Shown here one piece after another: positions 32,116 to 40,573 of a stretch of DNA of 64,000 nt. Under the pieces are notes generated by a model, which was not told the DNA's origin, did not search any database, and saw nothing but the letters and a program-made list of their open reading frames with translations. Both the position numbers and the translations under genes were made by a program. This DNA is from Allomuricauda sp. Its GTDB lineage: Bacteria; Bacteroidota; Bacteroidia; Flavobacteriales; Flavobacteriaceae. The DNA is taken from contig JASBTQ010000027.1 in the NCBI GenBank assembly GCA_030148335.1, forward strand, positions 1-64,000, written 5' to 3'. Position 1 is the stretch's first letter. Each line of letters opens with the position of its first letter.

Positions 32116-33486
32116 ATGGAAATACTTCAGGTACATTTTTTGGGAGGGTCGGGCACGGTGACCGGCTCCAAGTTCTATCTGCACTCGCAAGAAATCAAGG
32201 TTTTGGTGGATTGCGGTGTTTTTCAGGGAACGAAGGAACTCAGACAGCAAAATTGGGAACCGTTGCCCATTAAGGTCGATGAGGTGGACTATGTATTGTT
32301 GACACATGGTCATCTAGATCATTGCGGGTATCTTCCCCTTTTGGTGAAACAAGGGTTCAAGGGAATTATCATTGGAACGGCACCGACCTTGGAAATAGCA
32401 AGGATCATACTGGAGGACAGCGCCAAGATCCACGAAGAGGAAGCTGAACGGGCCAACGAGGAAGGATATAGCAAGCACGACCCCGCACTCCCACTCTATA
32501 CCCAAGACGATGTGGTCCGCACCTTGAAGTTTTTTAAAAGCATCGAAGAGGGGGAAACAACAATGCTCTCGCCCAATTGCACGGCTTGCTTCAAATACAA
32601 CGGGCACATCATTGGGTCAACCTATATCGAAATGGTCCTTCACGGCAAGGTGCTGGTCTTTTCCGGGGACGTGGGCAGGGAAGAGGATCATTTGCTCGAT
32701 CCACCCAAACGACCACAATGGGCCGATTATCTTTTTGTGGAGAGCACGTATGGGGACAAAGACCATCCGGATGAAGACGTGGAAGGCATCATCCAAGACC
32801 TTGTGGATGAAACAGTACGGGAACGGGGTACCTTGATCATTCCTTCTTTTGCCGTGGAACGCCTACAATCCTTGATGTATTTGCTCTGGAAGCTCTATGA
32901 TAAAAACAAGATCCCCAATATCCCCATTTTTGTGGACAGCCCCATGGGGACAAACGTACTTGGGGTTTTCGAACGGCATCCCCATTGGCACAAGCTCGAC
33001 ATGCGGGAATACCGCAACATGTGCAACCATGTCACTTTGGTGAGCTCGTATCGGGAGACCTGGGAAACCATTGACGATCCCCGACCCAAAATCGTCATTG
33101 CAGGCAGTGGGATGGTGACAGGGGGAAGGGTGCTCACCTACATCAAACAGCTTGCGGAAAGGAAATCCACCACCATACTGCTCGTGGGTTTTCAGGCCGA
33201 GGAGACCCGGGGAAGAAAATTGCTCGAAGGGGCCAAAGAGCTGAAAATGTTCGGAAAATATATCCCTATAAAGGCAAAAGTGGCCCACTTGGAAAGCCTC
33301 TCCGCACATGCGGGCCAATCCGAACTGCTTTCATGGATGGGGGACATCAAAAATGTTCCTGAAAAGGTGTTCTTGGTCCATGGGGAAAAGGAAACCATGG
33401 GCATTTACAAGGACAAGATCTATGAAAAGCACGGGTGGAGTTGTCACATCCCTGAACTGCGTGAAATTGTCGAGATCCTACTCTAG
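32116..33486 (+). CDS. beta-CASP metallo-beta-lactamase RNA nuclease
   Basis: A 456-residue protein of the CPSF/Ysh1-like MBL family. The zinc motif HGHLDH is at residues 64-69; later conserved pieces are FSGDVGREEDHLL, VESTYGDKDHPDED, the beta-CASP segment IPSFAVERLQSLMYLLWKL, IAGSGMVTGGRVLTYIKQL, LSAHAGQSELLSWM and VFLVHGEKETM (RMMBL region). Such proteins cut RNA as endo- and 5'-exonucleases in the cytoplasm. The gene directly follows the ATP-cone nuclease gene and is likely its operon partner; it converges with upp with one base between. Confidence 0.92.
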   Translation: MEILQVHFLGGSGTVTGSKFYLHSQEIKVLVDCGVFQGTKELRQQNWEPLPIKVDEVDYVLLTHGHLDHCGYLPLLVKQGFKGIIIGTAPTLEIARIILEDSAKIHEEEAERANEEGYSKHDPALPLYTQDDVVRTLKFFKSIEEGETTMLSPNCTACFKYNGHIIGSTYIEMVLHGKVLVFSGDVGREEDHLLDPPKRPQWADYLFVESTYGDKDHPDEDVEGIIQDLVDETVRERGTLIIPSFAVERLQSLMYLLWKLYDKNKIPNIPIFVDSPMGTNVLGVFERHPHWHKLDMREYRNMCNHVTLVSSYRETWETIDDPRPKIVIAGSGMVTGGRVLTYIKQLAERKSTTILLVGFQAEETRGRKLLEGAKELKMFGKYIPIKAKVAHLESLSAHAGQSELLSWMGDIKNVPEKVFLVHGEKETMGIYKDKIYEKHGWSCHIPELREIVEILL

Positions 33487-33487
33487 C

Positions 33488-34141
33488 TCATAATTTCATC
33501 CCATAGCTGAGGTCCCCTGCATCACCTAGACCGGGCAGAATATATCCCCTTTTCGAAAGTTTTTCATCCACAGCGGCGATCCACAGTTGGGTGTCCTTGG
33601 GAAATACTTTTTCCACTCTCGCCACGCCTGTTTGTGAACCGATCACAGAGATGATATGGATTTGCTTTGGGGTTCCCCGGTCCTTCAAAACATTCAATAC
33701 ATTTTCCAAGGTCTTGCCCGTGGCGAGCATGGGGTCGGTCAAGATCAGGACCTTGCCTTCCAAGGAAGGGGAGGCAAAATAGTTTACGACCACTTCAAAA
33801 TCATCATCATTGTTGGGATGGTGCCTGTATGCCGATATGAAAGCGTTTTCCGCGGCATCAAAATAATTCAAAATGCCGTGGTGCAATGGCAAACCTGCCC
33901 GGAGCACGGAGCAGATCACCAAACGGTCGGTGCAGAGAAAGGACTTTTTGACGCCCAGAGGGGTGGTCACCTCGGCTTCTTTATAATCCAATGTTTGGCT
34001 CACCTCATAGGCCATGATCTCACCGATGCGTTCAATGTTCCTTCGGAAACGCATGGCATCTTTCTGGATGTCCACATCACGCAGTTCGGAAATGAAGGTG
34101 TTCAAGATCGAGTTTCTTTGGTCAAATTGGTGGATTGTCAT
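33488..34141 (-). CDS. upp: uracil phosphoribosyltransferase
   Basis: The start is taken at ATG 34141 (MTIHQFDQRNSILNTFISEL), giving 217 residues; the frame continues upstream but that part is not family-like. Motifs are CSVLRAGLPLHHGILNYFD and the PRPP site VLILTDPMLATGKTLENVLN, with the uracil-binding C-terminus GYILPGLGDAGDLSYGM. It converts uracil and PRPP to UMP in salvage. It stands against the direction of the stress genes around it. Confidence 0.94.
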   Translation of the reverse strand: MTIHQFDQRNSILNTFISELRDVDIQKDAMRFRRNIERIGEIMAYEVSQTLDYKEAEVTTPLGVKKSFLCTDRLVICSVLRAGLPLHHGILNYFDAAENAFISAYRHHPNNDDDFEVVVNYFASPSLEGKVLILTDPMLATGKTLENVLNVLKDRGTPKQIHIISVIGSQTGVARVEKVFPKDTQLWIAAVDEKLSKRGYILPGLGDAGDLSYGMKL

Positions 34142-34342
34142 CGAAGGTCGTATTTGTAAATCTTTGGTCCCCAATCCTAAAAATAAACAGAAAAGTTCGG
34201 GATGCCACAAGGTATTGCTTTTTGTCATGGGCCATACTGACAAACATCATTGTGCACCTTAGCTAACTTTTCCTTATTTTGAAGCAAATTGTCGATGGAT
34301 TTTTGAATAAGAAACACGTAACGCTGATCACTGGATTTACCC

Positions 34343-35254
34343 ATGGAATATATAGATTATTATAAGGTATTGGGCGTGGACAAAGGGGCCACAGCCGAAG
34401 AGATCAAGAAGCAGTACAGAAAACTGGCCCGCAAGTACCATCCCGACCTCAATCCCAATGATAGTGGGGCAGAGTTGAACTTCAAAAGGATAAATGAGGC
34501 CCATGAAGTGCTCTCCGACCCGGACAAAAGAAAGAAATATGATGAATATGGGAAGGATTGGCAGCATGCAGAGGAGTTTGAGAAGGCCAAACGGTCACGT
34601 GGGCAAAGCGGACAGGGGGGATATTCGGGCTACACCTATTCAGGAAGTGGGGGTTCTGCGGAAGATTTTTCAGATTTTTTTGAGTCCATGTTCGGGGGCA
34701 GCGGTTCGGGATTTCGATCCCAAAGGCAAAAAGTCCGTTTTCGGGGTCAGGACTACCAGACCCAGTTGCAATTATCGCTAATGGATGTGTACACTGCCCA
34801 AAAGCAGACCCTGACCGTGAACGGAAAAAATATCCGTCTTTCCATACCTGCGGGAGTGGAGGATGGGCAGACCATCAAGATAAAGGGGCACGGTGGGCCG
34901 GGAATCGAGGGTGGCCCTTCGGGAGATCTCTATATCACCTTTTCCATTGTCAACAACACAGACTTCAAAAGGGATGGGGCCGATTTGTTCAAAACAGTGA
35001 ACATTCCTCTCGTAAAAGCAGTATTGGGCGGTGAAATCGTTGTGGAGACCCTAAGCGGCAAGGTAAAGTTGAAGGTTAACCCTGGAACGGACAATGGGAC
35101 CAAGGTCAAGCTCAAGGGAAAGGGATTCCCAAAATATAAGAAAGAAGGGCAGTTCGGAGATCTCATATTGACCTACTCCGTTGCCATCCCCAAACGATTG
35201 ACCCCAGAGCAGAAATCACTTTTTGAAGCATTGGAAAAGACCAAATTGGAATAG
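34343..35254 (+). CDS. cbpA: CbpA-like DnaJ co-chaperone
   Basis: A 303-residue J-protein: J-domain at 3-70 ([36 protein letters not shown] with the HPD motif), a Gly/Ser/Phe-rich linker at about 85-125, and two C-terminal substrate-binding domains ([40 protein letters not shown]). The zinc-finger region of classical DnaJ is missing, which is the CbpA layout. It stimulates Hsp70 ATPase and works with the CbpM modulator encoded 4 bases later. Confidence 0.93.
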   Translation: MEYIDYYKVLGVDKGATAEEIKKQYRKLARKYHPDLNPNDSGAELNFKRINEAHEVLSDPDKRKKYDEYGKDWQHAEEFEKAKRSRGQSGQGGYSGYTYSGSGGSAEDFSDFFESMFGGSGSGFRSQRQKVRFRGQDYQTQLQLSLMDVYTAQKQTLTVNGKNIRLSIPAGVEDGQTIKIKGHGGPGIEGGPSGDLYITFSIVNNTDFKRDGADLFKTVNIPLVKAVLGGEIVVETLSGKVKLKVNPGTDNGTKVKLKGKGFPKYKKEGQFGDLILTYSVAIPKRLTPEQKSLFEALEKTKLE

Positions 35255-35258
35255 GAAC

Positions 35259-35549
35259 ATGGAAAAAAAGAACCACATTTCATTGAGAACCTTTTGTGAA
35301 CGGCATGGAGTGCAGGAATCCTTTGTGTATTCCATGTATGAATTTGAATTGGTCCAAATGGACCATGGGCAGGATGGCGCACAGCTTCCCCTCGAAGAAT
35401 TGCCCCTTCTGGAGAAAATGGTCCGCCTGCACCATGAACTGGACATCAACCCTGAGGGCATTCAGGCCATCCACCATCTTTTGCAACAGGTCGAGGAACT
35501 TCAAAAAGAAGTGGTGTCCCTACGAAGGAAGTTGGACCGGTTGGAATGA
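35259..35549 (+). CDS. cbpM: chaperone modulator CbpM
   Basis: The start is taken at ATG 35259 (MEKKNHISLRTFCERHGVQE), giving 96 residues, the normal CbpM length. It is a MerR-like helical protein (LRTFCERHGVQESFVYSMYE, LPLLEKMVRLHHELDINPEG) with a C-terminal coiled coil (VEELQKEVVSLRRKLDRLE). CbpM binds and inhibits the J-domain of CbpA. It starts 4 bases after the cbpA stop, which supports the pairing. Confidence 0.85.
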   Translation: MEKKNHISLRTFCERHGVQESFVYSMYEFELVQMDHGQDGAQLPLEELPLLEKMVRLHHELDINPEGIQAIHHLLQQVEELQKEVVSLRRKLDRLE

Positions 35550-35574
35550 TCGAAGAAACCCCGACGATACCGAT

Positions 35575-35982
35575 TCAGTTTTTGAACAAAAGCTCCAGAC
35601 GCCCCAAAAGGATCAGTTCTGCCTTGTTGCTTCCGGCAAAGGCAGAGGCAATGGCCCTTGAAGTGGACATGGTCAAACTTTTCACCTCGGGCGAAAAGAG
35701 AACTTTATGGTCGGTGTAGAATTGTTCGAACTCCTCATAGATTTCCTCTCCCTCTTTCGCATACTCCAAGAGCCAATCAAAAACAGTGCTTATCTGGAAA
35801 GCGGCATCGGTTCCATATTCGTCTTCAATGTCGTCCACGTTCAACCAATGGTCACGCACCACCTCGTTCAATTTTTCCAGTTCTTTCATATGTACACTAT
35901 GGTCCGCCATGGCTACGGCATAGAACAGTTTACCCAAGTTTTGGTAAAATTCATTGCCTAGTTTTTTTTTTGAATCCGACAT
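35575..35982 (-). CDS. TerB-like helical protein
   Basis: A 135-residue, all-helical cytoplasmic protein. The pattern NLGKLFYAVAMADHSVHMKE, LEKLNEVVRDHWLN and a later LSTSRAIASAFAGSNKAELI resembles TerB (tellurite-resistance) folds, in which acidic pockets bind a metal such as Ca2+; acidic residues are abundant here (DDIEDEYGTD, GEEIYEEFEQF). The family match is by pattern only. It is divergent from the PAS kinase gene, and a palindrome lies between them. Confidence 0.65.
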   Translation of the reverse strand: MSDSKKKLGNEFYQNLGKLFYAVAMADHSVHMKELEKLNEVVRDHWLNVDDIEDEYGTDAAFQISTVFDWLLEYAKEGEEIYEEFEQFYTDHKVLFSPEVKSLTMSTSRAIASAFAGSNKAELILLGRLELLFKN

Positions 35983-36017
35983 TTTCTTAAATTTTGATGC
36001 TTTTGTTGGTAAATATA

Positions 36018-36044
36018 ATCATGGAAAATGGATCGATCCATGAT
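36018..36044. promoter_or_regulatory. nested palindrome between TerB-like gene and PAS kinase gene
   Basis: A perfect 14-base palindrome ATGGATCGATCCAT (36028-36041) is overlapped by a second inverted pair ATCATGGA (36018-36025) / TCCATGAT (36037-36044). It lies in the 86-base divergent gap 25 bases before the kinase start and is a plausible operator for one or both genes. Confidence 0.5.
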
Positions 36045-36068
36045 AGAAGTCAGTATTTTTAACTCATC

Positions 36069-37601
36069 ATGGTAGAACTTTTAGAAGAAAGCATTGTATT
36101 GGAAATGTTGTCGGAGGTTGTCTCCGAAGGCATCATTATTGTCAATGACGCACATAATATCCTGTCCAGCAATGCCACTGCCAATAAGATGTTCGGCTAT
36201 GAAAAGGACGAACTGAACGGAAAACCCTTGGAGATCTTGATCCCCAAAAATGTCAGGCAGGGACACCATAAGGACGTGGGCAAATTTGTGAAGAGTGGAA
36301 AGGCAAGGCGAATGGGCCCTGGTCTGGATTTGGTGGGACTGCGAAAGGATGGGGATGAGTTTCCTTTGGAAATAAGCCTTAATCCGTTCAATTTGCTGGG
36401 GAAAAGGTATGTCATGGCCCTGATCGTGGACATCACCGAAAGAAAACGGGCGCAGCAGACCATTGACTACTGGTTCAAGATTTTTGAAGAATCCCTCAAT
36501 GAGATTTATGTATTCGATGCTGAAACCTATGTGTTCATCAATGTGAACAGAGGAGCGCAGCTCAACTTGGGCTATAGCCACGAAGAGTTGTGCCAGATGT
36601 CGGTCTTGGACATCAAGACCCAAATAACCAAAGCACATTTTGAAAAAATGCTGTCCCCACTTCTGAACAAGAAAAAGGAAAAGGTCATCTTCGAGGCGGA
36701 ACACCAACGCAAGGATGGCTCCATTTATCCTGTTGAGGTGCACTTGCAATTGTCGTCCATTGAAAAAAGACAGGTCTTTGTCGCCATTGTACTGGACATT
36801 ACGGAAAGAAAAAACTACACCCATCAACTGGAGAACAAGGTGGAGGAACGCACGGCACAGCTTAGGGAGGCACTGAAGGCCGAGAAGAAGCTCAACGAGT
36901 TAAAGACCAAGTTCCTGTCCCTGGTTTCCCATGAGTTCAAGACACCGCTCACCAGCATTTTGACATCCACCTCCCTATTGGCCAAATATACGGAGACGGA
37001 ACAACAGGATAAAAGGGACAAGCACATAGACACCATCAAGTCCAAAGTGAAGTACTTGGACAACATCCTCACCGATTTCCTCTCCATTGAGCGTCTGGAT
37101 TCCGGAAAGGTGAACTACAACATGACCAATTTTCCCCTTAGCAAATTGGTCAATGAAGTGATCTATGACTCCAACACCCTGTTGAAGGAGGGGCAACGAA
37201 TCCGGTATCCGGACAATATAGAAGGTGTCAATGTGGACTTTGACGAAAAGACCATGTTCCTGGCACTCTCCAATTTGGTGCACAACGCCATTAAATATTC
37301 CCCGGAAAGGAGCGAAATCGAACTGCGTGTCTCGAGCGGGGAAAATTGGCTCTATATCAATATAGTGGACAAGGGATTTGGGATTCCGATGGAGGACCAA
37401 CCTTTTGTTTTTGACAGGTATTTTAGGGCCAGTAACGTCCTTACCATCCAAGGGACCGGGATAGGTCTGAACATAGTTCAGCAGCACATACGAAACCTAG
37501 GTGCCAACCTCACCTTTGAGAGCAAACCGGGAGAAGGCACCACTTTTACATTGCACATACCCATAAACAACACTACAAATGACAAAGATACTCTTGGTTG
37601 A
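36069..37601 (+). CDS. two-PAS sensor histidine kinase
   Basis: A 510-residue soluble kinase. PAS 1 at about 10-125 (GIIIVNDAHNILSSNATANK, MFGYEKDELNGKPLEILIP, VGLRKDGDEFPLEISLNPF), PAS 2 at about 135-250 (YVFINVNRGAQLNLGYSHEE, EAEHQRKDGSIYPVEVHLQL), a coiled coil, HisKA with FLSLVSHEFKTPLTSILTST and HATPase_c (ALSNLVHNAIKYSPERSEIE, VDKGFGIPMEDQPFVFDRYF, GTGIGLNIVQQHIRNLGANL). No membrane helix is present. Its stop overlaps the start of the receiver-Crp regulator by 23 bases, so the two are certainly a pair. Confidence 0.94.
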   Translation: MVELLEESIVLEMLSEVVSEGIIIVNDAHNILSSNATANKMFGYEKDELNGKPLEILIPKNVRQGHHKDVGKFVKSGKARRMGPGLDLVGLRKDGDEFPLEISLNPFNLLGKRYVMALIVDITERKRAQQTIDYWFKIFEESLNEIYVFDAETYVFINVNRGAQLNLGYSHEELCQMSVLDIKTQITKAHFEKMLSPLLNKKKEKVIFEAEHQRKDGSIYPVEVHLQLSSIEKRQVFVAIVLDITERKNYTHQLENKVEERTAQLREALKAEKKLNELKTKFLSLVSHEFKTPLTSILTSTSLLAKYTETEQQDKRDKHIDTIKSKVKYLDNILTDFLSIERLDSGKVNYNMTNFPLSKLVNEVIYDSNTLLKEGQRIRYPDNIEGVNVDFDEKTMFLALSNLVHNAIKYSPERSEIELRVSSGENWLYINIVDKGFGIPMEDQPFVFDRYFRASNVLTIQGTGIGLNIVQQHIRNLGANLTFESKPGEGTTFTLHIPINNTTNDKDTLG

Positions 37602-38628
37602 GGACGATACCTCCCTGCGTGAAAATGTGGAAGAACTGTTGGAACTGTCCGGTTTCTCTGTTTTTTCCGCTTCCAATGGCAAGATAGCTGTGGAAATGGC
37701 CAAAAAAGAGCTTCCAGATATTGTCCTATGCGACATCATGATGCCGGAAATGGATGGATATGAAGTACTGGAGCAACTTTCATCGGATGAAGCCACCAAG
37801 CACATTCCCTTCATCTTTGTTTCGGCCAAGACCGAGCGGCATGAGATCAGAAAGGGGATGAATCTGGGAGCGGACGACTATCTGACCAAACCTTTTGAGG
37901 AAGACGAGCTCTTGGGGGCGATCCGGACAAGGTTGGAAAAGGCAAAGCAGTTCGGCAATGCACTTTTAGGGCTTCCTGGCCAAAAAAAAAAGGAAAATGA
38001 CATTAGGTCGCTCAACGAACTGAAGAATTTTTTTGACGATAATGGGCAATCGTTCTCCTATAAGAAGGATGAATCCATCTATAATATTGGTGACCATTCC
38101 AATCTGGTTTACCTCATTTTGGGAGGAGTGGTCAAATGCTGCGGTCTGGATGAAGAGGGAAAGGAACTGATCACTTCCATCCATTGTGGGGACGATTTTC
38201 TGGGATTCACTTCACTGACCGAGAACCTTCCCCATCAAGACTATGCCGTTGCCATGGAAGATGTGGAACTCGCGGGCATTTCAAAGGACAAGGTCAAGGC
38301 CATCTTGGAGGACAACAAAAATGTTTCCCTGGAATTGATGGACTCCATCAGCGTTAACCTGGCCAACATCAAAAAGCAACTGCTGCAAATGGCCTACAGT
38401 TCCGTTAGAAAGAAAACGGCCCAGACTCTTTTAATGTATTCCCGCACTATGAACCGGGGAAGGGAAATGCCGTTGAAGGTGACCCGCAGCGATCTGGCCG
38501 GTGTGGCGGGCATTGCAACGGAAAGCCTGATCAGAACCCTGTCCGATTTCAAGAACGAAGGCCTGATCGCCATAGAGAACAGGGATATCAAAGTGCTGGA
38601 CAGGAAAGCACTGGAGCACGTACACTAG
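37579..38628 (+). CDS. response regulator fused to Crp/Fnr DNA-binding module
   Basis: A 349-residue three-domain protein. Receiver at 1-122 (ILLVEDDTSLRENVEELLEL, phospho-acceptor Asp about 52 in IVLCDIMMPEMDGYEV, FVSAKT and YLTKPFEEDE), cyclic-nucleotide-binding-like beta-roll at about 150-265 (ESIYNIGDHSNLVYLILGGV, ITSIHCGDDFLGFTSLT), and a Crp-type winged helix at about 280-345 (MPLKVTRSDLAGVAGIATES, LIRTLSDFKNEGLIAIENRD). No Fe-S cysteine set is evident, so oxygen sensing would come through the kinase. Likely the master regulator of the surrounding genes. Confidence 0.92.
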   Translation: MTKILLVEDDTSLRENVEELLELSGFSVFSASNGKIAVEMAKKELPDIVLCDIMMPEMDGYEVLEQLSSDEATKHIPFIFVSAKTERHEIRKGMNLGADDYLTKPFEEDELLGAIRTRLEKAKQFGNALLGLPGQKKKENDIRSLNELKNFFDDNGQSFSYKKDESIYNIGDHSNLVYLILGGVVKCCGLDEEGKELITSIHCGDDFLGFTSLTENLPHQDYAVAMEDVELAGISKDKVKAILEDNKNVSLELMDSISVNLANIKKQLLQMAYSSVRKKTAQTLLMYSRTMNRGREMPLKVTRSDLAGVAGIATESLIRTLSDFKNEGLIAIENRDIKVLDRKALEHVH

Positions 38629-38651
38629 ACTTTTTTTGGCCAAGAACGTAT

Positions 38652-38691
38652 GGGATGATATTTATCATTCCATATCATCTGCGGAATGATA
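38652..38691. promoter_or_regulatory. alternating ATGATA half-sites, candidate regulator sites
   Basis: Four half-sites alternate in direction within 40 bases: ATGATA (38655-38660), TATCAT (38663-38668), TATCAT (38673-38678) and ATGATA (38686-38691), making two inverted repeats with arms extended by GG/CC. They lie between the receiver-Crp gene and the first universal stress gene. A -7-like TAAACTTG follows at 38690-38697 without a good -33 box, fitting an activator-dependent promoter. Confidence 0.5.
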
Positions 38692-38717
38692 AACTTGCCC
38701 CCATCATTTTATGGCAG

Positions 38718-39554
38718 ATGAAGAACATTCTGGTACCAACGGATTTTTCCCAAAACTCCAAAAACGCCCTAAAGTATGCACAGGTACTGTTCGGTTCATT
38801 GGAGTGTAATTTTTATTTACTGTATGTTGGAACACTATTGGACGTAAAAGCCGATACGGCGGCCCTAACGGATATCGGTGATGGACCTACAGGAAGCACC
38901 AAACAACGATTGCAGGATCTTTTGGATGATTGCAGAAAGCACAGCACCCACCCAGGTCATTTTTTCTATGCCCTGCATGAATACGGTTTTTTGGTGCCCA
39001 CCATCAAAAAACATCTGGGAGATAAGCACATAGACCTCATTGTGATGGGGACCAAGGGGGTTTCGGGCCTTAAGGAAAAAGTGGTGGGAAGCAATGCAGG
39101 GGATGTGATCACAAAGATCCAATGCAATACCTTGGTGGTGCCTAACGATGTTGAGTTTGCCAAGCCCACGGAAATTGCCTTCCCAACGGATTTGAACATC
39201 TTTTATTCGTATTGGGTCCTTAAATCCATGGCCGAGATATTATATTTGGGAAAAGGCAACTTTCGCATAATGAATACCAAAAAGGAGGGAATTGAAACAA
39301 GCCCCGAACAAAAACGGAACAAGGAATTCCTTTTGGATTTTATGGAGGAAACCTTCCCCGGAAGATATAGTTTCCATTCCCTGACCAACAATAGTGCAAA
39401 GTCCGCCATACAGTGCTTTGTGGAGAGTCGGGACATTGATATGATGGTCATGGTGGCCAAGAACCTGAACTTTATCCAGCAGATTCTTTTCGATCCCCTG
39501 GTGGAAAAGATCGGCTTCCATACCAAGATCCCATTCTATGTCCTCCACGAATGA
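38718..39554 (+). CDS. tandem-domain universal stress protein (first of three)
   Basis: The start is taken at ATG 38718 (MKNILVPTDFSQNSKNALKY), giving 278 residues, two UspA domains. The N-terminal domain keeps the nucleotide-binding pattern G2xG9xGS in VMGTKGVSGLKEKVVGSN. The C-terminal domain ends VKIGFHTKIPFYVLHE-like and lacks that pattern. Proteins of this kind bind ATP or AMP and protect or regulate during starvation and oxygen limitation. It is the first of three paralogues with the candidate regulator sites immediately upstream. Confidence 0.92.
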   Translation: MKNILVPTDFSQNSKNALKYAQVLFGSLECNFYLLYVGTLLDVKADTAALTDIGDGPTGSTKQRLQDLLDDCRKHSTHPGHFFYALHEYGFLVPTIKKHLGDKHIDLIVMGTKGVSGLKEKVVGSNAGDVITKIQCNTLVVPNDVEFAKPTEIAFPTDLNIFYSYWVLKSMAEILYLGKGNFRIMNTKKEGIETSPEQKRNKEFLLDFMEETFPGRYSFHSLTNNSAKSAIQCFVESRDIDMMVMVAKNLNFIQQILFDPLVEKIGFHTKIPFYVLHE

Positions 39555-39591
39555 GATTCACCACGGGCAAAAAAATGAAAAATAAAACGTT

Positions 39592-40440
39592 ATGATGAAG
39601 ATAGTATTGCCCACCGATTTTTCTGAAAACGCCTTCCATGCAATCGACTATGCCGTTCGTCTATGTGAAAACACCACCTGCGAATTCTATTTGTTGCATA
39701 CCTACGCGCCTCCCATCTATCGCATAGATTATACCTTGGGAAGTCCAGGACAAATGGGTCTTCCGGACGACCATAAATACATTGCGGAGGCCTCGTTGGA
39801 AAAACTGGTGGAGCGGATCCAAAAAAAATTCGATAACCCGAAGCACACATTTGTGGTCCATGCCTCATTCAATACCTTGGTGGATGAAATAGCGGACATG
39901 GTCCAAAACGAAAAGGCAGACCTGGTCATCATGGGCACACAAGGGGCCACTGGTGCCGTGGAGATCCTGTTTGGCTCAAACACGGTCCATGTGATCAGAA
40001 AAGTGGAGATACCCATTCTGGCCATACCCTCTGATTTTGAGTTTGAGCTACCCAGACAGATGCTGTTCCCCACAGACTTTGAAGTGGACTATGGACAGGA
40101 CAATCTGGATGTACTGTTATGGATTTCCAAACTCTGGCATTCCAAGATACACATTGTGCACATATCATCACCTGAGGGCTTGACCACGGAACAGGAGAAC
40201 AACAAGGCCAAACTGGAAGGATTGTTGCTCGAGCGTAACCATGAAAACCATGATCTCCCCGATCAGGAACTCATCCAGGCCATCAACTCATTTCAGGAAA
40301 AGAACGCCATTGGGATGTTGGCCATGATCAAGAACAAACATTCGTTCTTTGAACGGCTTTTTGTGGAACCTGTGATAAAGAATATTGGACTGCACAGCAA
40401 GATTCCCTTTTTAGTGCTTCCATACCCCTCCAAGGACTAA
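39592..40440 (+). CDS. tandem-domain universal stress protein (second of three)
   Basis: A 282-residue paralogue of its neighbours. It opens MMKIVLPTDFSENAFHAIDY; the first UspA domain keeps the G2xG9xGS nucleotide motif in MGTQGATGAVEILFGSN; the second domain lacks it and ends IKNIGLHSKIPFLVLPY. Starts at 39592 or 39595 are equivalent. It follows 37 bases after the first copy and is probably in the same transcript. Confidence 0.92.
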   Translation: MMKIVLPTDFSENAFHAIDYAVRLCENTTCEFYLLHTYAPPIYRIDYTLGSPGQMGLPDDHKYIAEASLEKLVERIQKKFDNPKHTFVVHASFNTLVDEIADMVQNEKADLVIMGTQGATGAVEILFGSNTVHVIRKVEIPILAIPSDFEFELPRQMLFPTDFEVDYGQDNLDVLLWISKLWHSKIHIVHISSPEGLTTEQENNKAKLEGLLLERNHENHDLPDQELIQAINSFQEKNAIGMLAMIKNKHSFFERLFVEPVIKNIGLHSKIPFLVLPYPSKD

Positions 40441-40573
40441 AACAAAAGTTTGATGCCATACACCTTCCATTGGAAGAGGGAAGTTCAACTTGGTAGGAGC
40501 GAATATCGGAAACTGACCAAAATCATGGCACACTATGTTGAAGTAGGATAATTTTAATGAAAATAGATGCCCC

